Source: Ruegeria_B marisflavi
GTDB taxonomy: Bacteria; Pseudomonadota; Alphaproteobacteria; Rhodobacterales; Rhodobacteraceae
DNA: 64,000 bases
Direction: 5' to 3'
NCBI RefSeq assembly: GCF_025673445.1
Contig: NZ_JAOVQN010000002.1
Location: 322,778 to 386,777, forward strand
The notes beneath the pieces were generated by a model. The model saw only the letters and a program-made list of their open reading frames with translations, was not told the DNA's origin and did not search any database. The stretch's first letter is position 1. The number at the start of each line of letters is the position of its first letter. The position numbers and the translations under genes are program-made. Below are positions 8,660 to 16,185 of this stretch, one piece after another.

Positions 8660-10642
8660 ATGGCATTCGACACGATACTGGTCGCCAACCGGGGAGAGAT
8701 CGCGGCGCGGGTAATCCGCACGGCGCGCGCGATGGGATTGCGCACGGTGGCCGTCTACACCAGTGCAGACGCCAGTTCCCCGCATGTGGTCCTGGCCGAC
8801 GAAAGTGTCTGGATCGGAGCAGGCCCGGTCGGGGACAGCTATCTTGATGCAGGGCGCATTCTCGACGCGGCCCGACGGTCTGGCGCAGGCGCCATCCACC
8901 CGGGTTATGGCTTTCTGTCCGAAAACGCGGTTTTTGCACAGGCGGTGGCCGAGGCCGGGATGGTCTTTATCGGGCCCGATGCCCGCGCCATCGCGGCGAT
9001 GGGCAACAAGGCCGGGGCCAAGCGGATGATGATCGCCGCCGGCGTGCCCTGTGTGCCGGGTTACGAAGGGGCGGAGCAGTCCGACGCCGCCATGACCCGC
9101 GCGGCTAAACAGATCGGCTTCCCCCTGATGGTCAAAGCGGCGGCGGGCGGAGGCGGGCGTGGTATGCGTCTGGTCGAACGGCCCGAGGTGCTGGAGCAGA
9201 CATTGATGCGCGCCCGGTCCGAGGCGCTGGGCGCCTTTGGGTCTGACGAGTTGATCCTTGAAAAGGCCATCATCGAGCCGCGCCATGTCGAGTTTCAGGT
9301 GTTTGCCGATGCGCATGGCAACGTGATCCACCTGGGCGAGCGGGATTGCTCGGTCCAGCGTCGCCACCAGAAGGTTGTCGAAGAGGCGCCTTGCCCGGTG
9401 ATGACGCCAGAGTTGCGGGCCAAGATGGGGGCGGCTGCTGTGGCCGCCGCGCGCGCGGTCGACTATCGCGGGGCTGGCACGGTAGAATTCCTGCTCGACG
9501 CCTCGGGCGCGTTCTACTTCCTCGAGATGAACACACGGCTCCAGGTCGAACATCCGGTGACCGAGATGGTGACCGGTCTTGATCTGGTGGAATGGCAGAT
9601 CCGCGTGGCGCAGGGCGAGGCGCTGCCGCTTGGGCAGGACGATGTGCGGCTCGACGGGTACGCGATCGAAGTGCGGCTCTATGCAGAGGATCCGGCCAAC
9701 GGCTATTTGCCCGCGACAGGCCCGGTGCTGCGCTGGCAACCGGCGACGGGGGCCGGTGTTCGGGTCGATGCGGGGATCAATGAGGGGCAGGACATCTCGC
9801 CCCATTACGACCCGATGCTGGCCAAGATCATCGCCCACGGTCCCACGCGCGAGGTGGCGCGGACCAGGCTCATCCGAGCTGTGAAAGAGACCGTTTTGCT
9901 GGGCACCGCAACCAACAGTGCCTTTCTGGCCGATGTTCTGGCGCTGGCGGAGTTCGCGGCGGGTGAAGCCACAACCGGACTTCTGGCGCGCTCCTGGCCG
10001 GATGGCTATGCCGGTGCAACGAAGGATCCAGAAATGGTGGCGGTGGCGGTGGCCGTTCTGATGCAACATGACCGTGATACCGCCCTCGCGCTGGCTGGCC
10101 ACATTGCCACCGACCAGCTGGGTTGGTCGAGCGCGCCGGTGTTGCCGCGCGGACTGATGCTTGCGGTTGCAGACGATATCATCTCCTGCTCTGCTGGCGC
10201 CTTTGTCGGGGGCTGGCGGATCGGCGTTGCAGGGGAAGTGTTCGACGTTTCGCTGACCACCATGGGCGCCGGATTGCGTGCCCGGGTTGGCGAGGCGACC
10301 CATGACGTGATGGCTCATATCGAGGTTGATACCGTGTTCCTCGCAACCGGTGCACTGCGGTTTTCCGCGCGCCGCCTGCGTCCCGGCGCACGGGAGGACA
10401 GCGCACAGGTTGGCGGGCGCGTCACCGCGCCCATGCCCGGGTTGGTACAGTCGGTTGCGGTCGAACCCGACACACGGGTCGGCAAGGGCGACATGCTGGC
10501 CGTGCTGGAGGCGATGAAGATGCAACACCAGATCGTTGCCCCTGTCGCGGGTTGTATCAGAACCGTGCATGTCAAGACAGGCCAGAGCCTTGCCGCCGGT
10601 GACATCATAATCGAGATCGAGGAAGAGGATACCGCCGAATGA
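8660..10642 (+). CDS. Acyl-CoA carboxylase, biotin carboxylase/biotin carrier (alpha) subunit
   Basis: A 660-residue alpha subunit. The biotin carboxylase part (about 1-450) begins DTILVANRGEIAARVIRTAR and carries the ATP-grasp glycine loop AAGGGGRGMRLV, RDCSVQRRHQKVVEEAP and EMNTRLQVEHPVTE. A linker leads to a C-terminal biotinyl domain, where LEAMKMQHQIVAP places the biotinylated Lys at about residue 620. The ATG at 8660 is 4 bp after the hydratase stop; longer in-frame extensions run into the hydratase gene and are not plausible. Together with the product of 6242-7861 it forms an acyl-CoA carboxylase, probably for a branched enoyl-CoA. Confidence 0.93.
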   Translation: MAFDTILVANRGEIAARVIRTARAMGLRTVAVYTSADASSPHVVLADESVWIGAGPVGDSYLDAGRILDAARRSGAGAIHPGYGFLSENAVFAQAVAEAGMVFIGPDARAIAAMGNKAGAKRMMIAAGVPCVPGYEGAEQSDAAMTRAAKQIGFPLMVKAAAGGGGRGMRLVERPEVLEQTLMRARSEALGAFGSDELILEKAIIEPRHVEFQVFADAHGNVIHLGERDCSVQRRHQKVVEEAPCPVMTPELRAKMGAAAVAAARAVDYRGAGTVEFLLDASGAFYFLEMNTRLQVEHPVTEMVTGLDLVEWQIRVAQGEALPLGQDDVRLDGYAIEVRLYAEDPANGYLPATGPVLRWQPATGAGVRVDAGINEGQDISPHYDPMLAKIIAHGPTREVARTRLIRAVKETVLLGTATNSAFLADVLALAEFAAGEATTGLLARSWPDGYAGATKDPEMVAVAVAVLMQHDRDTALALAGHIATDQLGWSSAPVLPRGLMLAVADDIISCSAGAFVGGWRIGVAGEVFDVSLTTMGAGLRARVGEATHDVMAHIEVDTVFLATGALRFSARRLRPGAREDSAQVGGRVTAPMPGLVQSVAVEPDTRVGKGDMLAVLEAMKMQHQIVAPVAGCIRTVHVKTGQSLAAGDIIIEIEEEDTAE

Positions 10643-11766
10643 ACTCCGCACTTTGCCGCGAACTGGGGATCGAGTTCCCTCTCTTCGCCTTCAGCCATTG
10701 CCGCGACGTGGTTGCCGCCGTCAGCCGGGCCGGGGGCATGGGCGTGTTCGGGGCGGTGATGTACACGCCCAAGCAGCTCAGGACGGAACTGGAGTGGATC
10801 GACGCCAATTGTGGCGGCAAACCCTATGGCGTCGACCTGATCGTGCCAACCTCGATCCAGCGACGCCGTGCCAGCCTGACCGACGACCAACTGCTCGCCG
10901 GGTTGCCGGATGAACATCTGGCCTTTGTCGAGGCAACATTGGCCCAGGCTGGAGTTGGCAGCGACGATCTGGACGAACGCCGCCGGGCGATGCTGCATTT
11001 CTCGCATAATCTCGACAGCGGCGGGGCCGAGGAGATGCTGGATATCGCGTTCTCCTTTCCGATCCGCCTGATCGCCAATGCACTGGGCACGCCGCCGCAG
11101 ATCATGCTGGACCGCGCCCGGGCCGCTGGCGTGCCGGTGGCGGCGCTTGTCGGGTCGAAAAAACACGCCGAGCGGCAAGTGGCCGCCGGTGTCGACATCC
11201 TCGTGGCTGCGGGCGGCGAGGCCGGCGGCCACTGCGGCGAAATCTCGACCATGGTGCTGGTGCCCGAGGTGGTTTCGGTCGCGGGCAACACCCCGGTGCT
11301 GGCGGCGGGCGGCATCGTCACCGGCCGTCAGATGGCGGCGGCCATGGCCATGGGGGCTTCCGGGGCCTGGTGCGGCTCGGTCTGGCTGACCACTGCCGAG
11401 GGAGAGCCAAGCCAGGTGGTCAAGGACAAGATGCTTACGGCTACGTCGTCCGACACGGTGCGGTCACGCTCGCGTACCGGCAAGACCTCGCGCCAGCTGA
11501 AATCGGCCTGGACCGAGGCATGGGAGGCGCAGGGCCCCAGCCCGCTGCCGATGCCGTTCCAGTCGCTGATCTCGGAACCAGCGCTGGCCCGGATCGAGAA
11601 ACTGGCGCAAGGCGGACACCAGGGTGCGGCGGAGCTCGCCACCTATTGGGTCGGGCAGGGGGTCGGGTTGATGAACCAGATGACTTCGACCGCCGAGGTG
11701 GTGCAGGAGTTCAAGCGCGACTACCTTGAGGCCGCCGAAAGGCTGATGGCGACACTGGAGGATTAG
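10639..11766 (+). CDS. Nitronate monooxygenase (2-nitropropane dioxygenase-like) family protein
   Basis: A 375-residue FMN TIM-barrel protein overlapping the carboxylase alpha stop by 4 bp. Family signs are the FAFSHCRDVVAAVSRAGGMG start, the AGGEAGGHCGEISTMVL FMN-binding segment with its His, and PVLAAGGIVTGRQMAAAMAMG. Members oxidise nitronates, but many homologues inside acyl-CoA operons have other, unassigned roles (enoyl reductase-like FMN proteins share the fold). Its tight coupling here suggests work on an acyl-CoA intermediate, which is inference. Confidence 0.85.
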   Translation: MNSALCRELGIEFPLFAFSHCRDVVAAVSRAGGMGVFGAVMYTPKQLRTELEWIDANCGGKPYGVDLIVPTSIQRRRASLTDDQLLAGLPDEHLAFVEATLAQAGVGSDDLDERRRAMLHFSHNLDSGGAEEMLDIAFSFPIRLIANALGTPPQIMLDRARAAGVPVAALVGSKKHAERQVAAGVDILVAAGGEAGGHCGEISTMVLVPEVVSVAGNTPVLAAGGIVTGRQMAAAMAMGASGAWCGSVWLTTAEGEPSQVVKDKMLTATSSDTVRSRSRTGKTSRQLKSAWTEAWEAQGPSPLPMPFQSLISEPALARIEKLAQGGHQGAAELATYWVGQGVGLMNQMTSTAEVVQEFKRDYLEAAERLMATLED

Positions 11767-11768
11767 AA

Positions 11769-12560
11769 ATGGAACAAGCAGGCGATTTCCTGGCCGAAAG
11801 CGAGGCGCTGGATGCGGTGCTAGCGGATGTCACCGGCTCGCAGTGGGAGGTGGTGACCCAGTTCAAGGGCTGGACCCTGAACGACGTGCTGGTCCATCTG
11901 CATTTCTGGAACCAGATGGCGGACCTGTCGCTGACCGATGAGGTGGCGTTCCAGGCCCGATTGGCGGAAACCTTTGCCGGTATTGGCAAGAACGGTTTCC
12001 GCGCCACCGAAAACGCGATGATCACTGAGCGCGGTGCAGACCTGCGCACCGCCTGGCGCGCGCTCTACACCGACATGGGTCGCCGCTGGGCGGATCTCGA
12101 CCCAAAACGCCGGGTGAAATGGGCAGGCCCCGAGATGTCGGTGCGCTCGTCGATCACCGCACGGCAGATGGAAACCTGGGCGCATGGCCAGGAGGTCTTT
12201 GATATCCTGGGCGCCCGGCGGCAAGACGCAGACCGGGTCATGAACATCGTGGTTCTCGGCGTCAACACGTTCGGATGGTCATACAAGGTGCATGGCCGGG
12301 CTGTGCCGGAAGCCATGCCCCGGCTGGACCTCACCGCACCGTCCGGCGCGCTGTGGAGTTTCGGCGAACCAGGCGAGAACCGGATTTCCGGCCCCGCCGT
12401 GGAATTTGCCCAGGTCGTTGCCCAGACCCGCAACATCGCGGACACGTCCTTGCTGGTCCAGGGGTCCGTTGCGGCCGAGTGGATGTCGATCGCGCAATGC
12501 TTCGCCGGTGGCGCTGAAACGCCCCCCGCCAAGGGCGCGCGTCACCAGGTGACGCGCTGA
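11769..12560 (+). CDS. TIGR03084-family metal-binding protein (DinB/maleylpyruvate isomerase-like fold)
   Basis: A 263-residue protein beginning MEQAGDFLAESEALDAVLAD two bases after the preceding stop. The N-terminal half resembles the DinB/mycothiol-dependent maleylpyruvate isomerase four-helix bundle, with the metal-binding His motif VLVHLHFWNQMADLSL and a second His in METWAHGQEVFD. The function of this family is not established. I recognise it as a recurrent companion of AtuA-type and acyl-CoA operons. Its place between the monooxygenase-like gene and the dehydrogenase suggests a role in the same pathway. Confidence 0.75.
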   Translation: MEQAGDFLAESEALDAVLADVTGSQWEVVTQFKGWTLNDVLVHLHFWNQMADLSLTDEVAFQARLAETFAGIGKNGFRATENAMITERGADLRTAWRALYTDMGRRWADLDPKRRVKWAGPEMSVRSSITARQMETWAHGQEVFDILGARRQDADRVMNIVVLGVNTFGWSYKVHGRAVPEAMPRLDLTAPSGALWSFGEPGENRISGPAVEFAQVVAQTRNIADTSLLVQGSVAAEWMSIAQCFAGGAETPPAKGARHQVTR

Positions 12561-12663
12561 CGCAAAAGGACGTTGCGTTGGATTCCCGGAACGCCGCGTC
12601 ACCCCGATTGGCTTGAATCAGGCATGGGCTTAGCCTGAGCACAAATTCAGATCGGAGAATGAT

Positions 12664-13821
12664 ATGTCCCTTTTTTCCAGCACGGCGGCCTGGGTCACAG
12701 ACGAACATCGCATGTTCGCCGAAGCGGCGGGCCGGTTCCTCGATGACGAACTGGTTCCCAATATCGAGACCTGGGTCGACAATGGCGTGGTCGATCGCGA
12801 CTTCTGGCGCAAGGCAGGCGAGACCGGGCTGATGGCGGGTGCCATCCCCGAGGAATTCGGCGGTGTCGGCGGCGGCATGGGCTTTGACGCGGTCACCATC
12901 TATGAACAGACCTCGCGCGGGGATGCGGGCTGGGGCTATGGCATCCAGTCGATCGTCACGCACTACATCACCGCCTATGGCAGCGAGGAGCAAAAGGCCA
13001 AATGGCTGCCGAAGCTCGCTTCGGGAGAGATGGTGGGCGCCATCGCGATGACCGAACCGGGCACCGGCTCGGACCTGCAGGCGGTGCGCACCACCGCCGA
13101 GAAGGACGGCAATTCGTACCGGATAAACGGCTCCAAGATATTCATCACCAACGGCCAGACCGCCGATCTGATCATCGTGGTGGCCAAGACCGACAAGACG
13201 CTGGGGTCCAAGGGCGTGTCGCTGATCGCGCTCGAAACCGAAGGCGCAGAAGGCTTCCGCCGGGGCCGCAACCTCAAGAAACTCGGGATGAAGGCCAACG
13301 ACACCGCCGAGCTGTTCTTTGAGGACGTCAAGGTGCCGATGACCAACCTGATCGGCGCGGAAGAGGGGCATGGGTTCTACCAGCTGATGAAACAGCTGCC
13401 CTGGGAACGCCTGACCATCGGCATCATGGCGCTGGGCGCCATCGACTTTGCCATCGCCGAGACGGTGAAATACGTGCAGGAGCGCAAGGCCTTTGGTCAG
13501 CGGGTGATGGATTTCCAGAACACGCGTTTCAAGCTGGCCGAATGCAAGACCAAGGCCGAGGTGCTGCGCAGTTTCGTCAATGACTGCATCGGTCGGCTGG
13601 AGGCCGGGCAACTCGATGCCGCCACCGCCTCGATGGTGAAATATTACGGCTCCGAGGTGCAGAACGAGATCATGCATGAATGCCTGCAACTTTTCGGCGG
13701 CTATGGGTTCATGATGGAATACCCGATCGCGCGGCTTTATGCCGATGCGCGGGTTCAGATGATCTATGGCGGCACCAACGAGGTGATGAAGGAACTGATC
13801 GCCCGTTCCCTGGACGTCTGA
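12664..13821 (+). CDS. acyl-CoA dehydrogenase
   Basis: A 385-residue acyl-CoA dehydrogenase with AIAMTEPGTGSDLQAVRTTA in the middle domain and LFGGYGFMMEYPIARLYADA in the C domain. The YEGT position reads IYGGTNEVMK, without the Glu. WERLTIGIMALG offers the alternative catalytic Glu, as in isovaleryl- or long-chain-type enzymes. A gap of about 100 bp separates it from the previous gene, and GGAG lies just upstream of the ATG, so it may also have its own promoter. With the dehydrogenase at 2568-3725, the locus has two enzymes of this class, perhaps for successive chain lengths. Confidence 0.92.
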   Translation: MSLFSSTAAWVTDEHRMFAEAAGRFLDDELVPNIETWVDNGVVDRDFWRKAGETGLMAGAIPEEFGGVGGGMGFDAVTIYEQTSRGDAGWGYGIQSIVTHYITAYGSEEQKAKWLPKLASGEMVGAIAMTEPGTGSDLQAVRTTAEKDGNSYRINGSKIFITNGQTADLIIVVAKTDKTLGSKGVSLIALETEGAEGFRRGRNLKKLGMKANDTAELFFEDVKVPMTNLIGAEEGHGFYQLMKQLPWERLTIGIMALGAIDFAIAETVKYVQERKAFGQRVMDFQNTRFKLAECKTKAEVLRSFVNDCIGRLEAGQLDAATASMVKYYGSEVQNEIMHECLQLFGGYGFMMEYPIARLYADARVQMIYGGTNEVMKELIARSLDV

Positions 13822-13867
13822 CCCGTTCGCAATCAAATTGTGCGCCTGCGGCGCGCTCGATCCTTTG

Positions 13868-13960
13868 TTGAGGGACGCTGTCCCTCAAACTCCCTGGAGT
13901 ATTTGCAACCAGAAAGAAGCCAGAGCTGGATTTGCGCTTCTTTCTGGTCTGAAATACTCC
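13868..13960. repeat. Intergenic hairpin element, copy 1 (inverted GGAGTATTT...AGAAAGAAGC)
   Basis: A perfect 9-bp stem (TTGAGGGAC at 13868-13876, GTCCCTCAA at 13880-13888) is followed by GGAGTATTTGCAACCAGAAA and its inverted partner ending AAATACTCC (13896-13960). The same hairpin plus AGTATTT...AGAAAGAA layout recurs at 52761-52825 and, in diverged form, at 29265-29318. It lies between the ends of two converging genes and probably acts in transcription termination or mRNA stability. Confidence 0.7.
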
Positions 13961-13984
13961 GGGGTGAATTGCCCGCAGGGCAAG

Positions 13985-14003
13985 AGGGGCAGCGCCCCTT
14001 TTC
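13985..14003 (+). terminator. Rho-independent-type terminator
   Basis: AGGGGC (13985-13990) pairs with GCCCCT (13994-13999) around an AGC loop and runs into TTTTCTT. It would end the acyl-CoA operon read from the left. It abuts the stop codon of the convergent LysR gene. Confidence 0.6.
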
Positions 14004-14900
14004 TTATGTAAATGCCTCTTGCAGCCATGCCCGGAACGAGGCGAGCGGCGGCGCGATCATGCGCTCCTTTGGCCAGACCAGATAATAGCTCCCCAGGCTC
14101 ACGGCGGGTCCGTCACAGGCAGTGACAAGCCGCCCGCTGACCAGATCATCGGTGACCAGATAGCTGGGCAGCAGGGCAACGCCCAGCCCGTTGGCCACCG
14201 CCGGGATCATGGTCGAGAACTGGTCGAACAGCATACCGCGCAGCCCCGGCGCGGCGAGATCGTGCGCTGCAAACCAGCACTCCCAGGCATCCGGGCGGGT
14301 GTCGAGATGCAAAAGCGGAGCCGTGCGCAGCCAGCCGGGGTCGTCGGTGGCTTGCCGCAAGTCAGGAGCGCAGACCGGCAAAACCTCCTCGCGCATGATT
14401 TTGAGATAGTCGACTCCGGCCCAGTCGCGCCGCCCGAAATGGATGGCGGCATCGAAGGGTTCACTGGCAAAGTCGAAGGGTTTCAGCCGGGTGCTGAGAT
14501 TGACCGACACTTCCGGGTGGCGGCGGGCGAAATCCTGCAATCGCGGCGCCAACCAGTGCATACCGAAGGCAGGCAGGATCGACAGGCTGAGCGTGCCGCC
14601 GCGAGGATTTGCCTTGAGCTTGAGAGAGGCCTGCGCCAGCTGGGTCAGCGCGGCGCGGGCGGTCTGCACATATTCCTGCGCCGCAGGCGTCAGGTGGAGC
14701 CGCACCCGATCGCGTTGGACCAGTTCGACGCCCAGCTGCTCCTCCATCGTCTTCAGCTGGCGGCTGATGGCGCTTTGGGTCAGGGCCAGTTCCTCGGCGG
14801 CGGCTGAGGCGCTGCCCAGCCGATCGACGGCCTCCAAAGCCAGCAGGGAGGAGATCGAGGGGAGAAAGCGGCGGGGGGCAATCACTTGAGTTTTCCTCAT
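14004..14900 (-). CDS. LysR-family transcriptional regulator (GcvA-like)
   Basis: 298 residues from the ATG at 14900 (MRKTQVIAPRRFLPS). A longer in-frame reading to 15116 would overlap the divergent aminotransferase and is rejected. The winged helix-turn-helix is LEAVDRLGSASAAAEELALT followed by QSAISRQLKTMEEQLGVELV. The C-terminal periplasmic-binding-like effector domain is complete. It diverges from the aminotransferase gene with an 82-bp gap that contains two tandem GATCTA repeats 10 bp apart, a possible regulator site. It probably controls the aminotransferase/E1/acyltransferase genes. Confidence 0.87.
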   Translation of the reverse strand: MRKTQVIAPRRFLPSISSLLALEAVDRLGSASAAAEELALTQSAISRQLKTMEEQLGVELVQRDRVRLHLTPAAQEYVQTARAALTQLAQASLKLKANPRGGTLSLSILPAFGMHWLAPRLQDFARRHPEVSVNLSTRLKPFDFASEPFDAAIHFGRRDWAGVDYLKIMREEVLPVCAPDLRQATDDPGWLRTAPLLHLDTRPDAWECWFAAHDLAAPGLRGMLFDQFSTMIPAVANGLGVALLPSYLVTDDLVSGRLVTACDGPAVSLGSYYLVWPKERMIAPPLASFRAWLQEAFT

Positions 14901-14982
14901 AGCTTTTGACCGGAATATCACTGGTTTTTTGCATGATCTAGCGCGATCTATTGCGGGAAACTCCTGATGGTGGGGAATGGTT

Positions 14983-16146
14983 ATGAATATCTCCGGTGAT
15001 ACTGGTTTTCGGCGGGCGGGCAGGTTCGATGGGATCGAGCTGTCCGAGATCGTGCAGATCTCGGAACGGGCAGCGCAATTGCGGGCCGCTGGCGCCGATA
15101 TTGTCGCGCTCAGCACCGGAGAGCCGGATTTTCCGACCCCGAATCATGTGATTGAGACCGCCCATCAGGCTGCGCTGGCAGGGCAAACCCGTTATCCTGC
15201 CACTGCGGGTACCCCGGCACTACGCGAGGCCATTGCCACCGAGGCCGGGGTGGAACCTGCCAATGTGATCGTTTCTACCGGGGCCAAACAGGTGCTGGCG
15301 GGTGCGTTCCTCGCCACGCTCGACCCGGGAGATGAGGTGATCACCACCGCGCCGTTCTGGACCAGCTATGCCGATATGGTGCGGCTGGCGGGGGGCGTGC
15401 CGGTGGTGCTGAACTGTCCGGGTGAACAAGGGTTCAAAATCACGTCCGCGCAGTTGGAGGCGGCGATCACCCCGAGTACGCGCTGGCTCTTGCTCAACAC
15501 GCCATCGAACCCCACCGGCGCCATCTATTCTCAGGCAGAGTTGCATGCGCTGGGCGCGGTGCTGGAGCGTCACCCGCATGTCTGGGTGATCTCGGACGAG
15601 ATTTACCAGCATCTGGCCTATGTGCCCTTTACCCCCTTTGTGCAGGCGGTTCCGGCGTTAGCGGATCGCACCCTGATCGTGAACGGCGTGTCCAAGGCCT
15701 ATTCCATGACCGGTTGGCGCATCGGTTGGGGGATCGGCCCGGCGCCGCTGATCAAAGCGATGGTGGCGGTGCAGGGGCAGATCACCTCGGGCGCCTGTTC
15801 CATCGCGCAGGCGGCGGCGCTGGCCGCGCTGACCGGGCCGCAGGACCTGCTGGCCGAGCGGCGGGCCGAGATGCGGTCGCGGCGCGACCTGGTGGTTGCC
15901 GGGTTGAATGCGGCGGGGCTAGAGTGTGCGCTGCCGGACGGCGCGTTCTATGTGTTCCCCAAGACACCCGCGCGGATGCCGGTCGATCATGAATTCTGCC
16001 ACTATCTGCTGGACAAGGCCGGGGTGGCACTGGTGCCGGGGCGGGCCTTTGGCATGTCGGGGCATTTGCGCCTCTCCTTCGCTTATGCGAGGCAGAGCCT
16101 GGAAGAGGGGCTTGCCCGTATCGCCCGCGCCGTCGCCGTGTTGTAA
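14983..16146 (+). CDS. PLP-dependent class I aminotransferase
   Basis: 387 residues from the ATG at 14983, chosen because GGGG lies 7 nt upstream; the ATG at 14977 is too close to it. Fold-type I features are GEPDFPTPNHVIE near the N-terminus, NTPSNPTGAIYSQ, the VISDEIYQHL Asp/Tyr pair, and VNGVSKAYSMTGWRIG with the PLP Lys. It resembles aspartate/aromatic aminotransferases. It would make a 2-oxo acid from an amino acid. The next gene encodes a 2-oxo acid dehydrogenase E1, so the pair may convert an amino acid toward an acyl group. Confidence 0.9.
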   Translation: MNISGDTGFRRAGRFDGIELSEIVQISERAAQLRAAGADIVALSTGEPDFPTPNHVIETAHQAALAGQTRYPATAGTPALREAIATEAGVEPANVIVSTGAKQVLAGAFLATLDPGDEVITTAPFWTSYADMVRLAGGVPVVLNCPGEQGFKITSAQLEAAITPSTRWLLLNTPSNPTGAIYSQAELHALGAVLERHPHVWVISDEIYQHLAYVPFTPFVQAVPALADRTLIVNGVSKAYSMTGWRIGWGIGPAPLIKAMVAVQGQITSGACSIAQAAALAALTGPQDLLAERRAEMRSRRDLVVAGLNAAGLECALPDGAFYVFPKTPARMPVDHEFCHYLLDKAGVALVPGRAFGMSGHLRLSFAYARQSLEEGLARIARAVAVL

Positions 16147-16185
16147 CAAGGGGCATTGACCCCAAGCATTAAAGAAGGCCGAGCC

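Noticed and set aside
8501..10651. A 716-codon open frame on the minus strand opposite the carboxylase alpha gene
   Set aside because: It has no family resemblance and mirrors the codon structure of a well-identified gene in high-G+C DNA; the same holds for long minus-strand frames at 4405-5694, 12331-13836 and 38108-39811.
14901..15116. Longer LysR reading starting at 15116
   Set aside because: The extra 72 residues overlap the divergent aminotransferase gene and do not resemble a LysR N-terminus.
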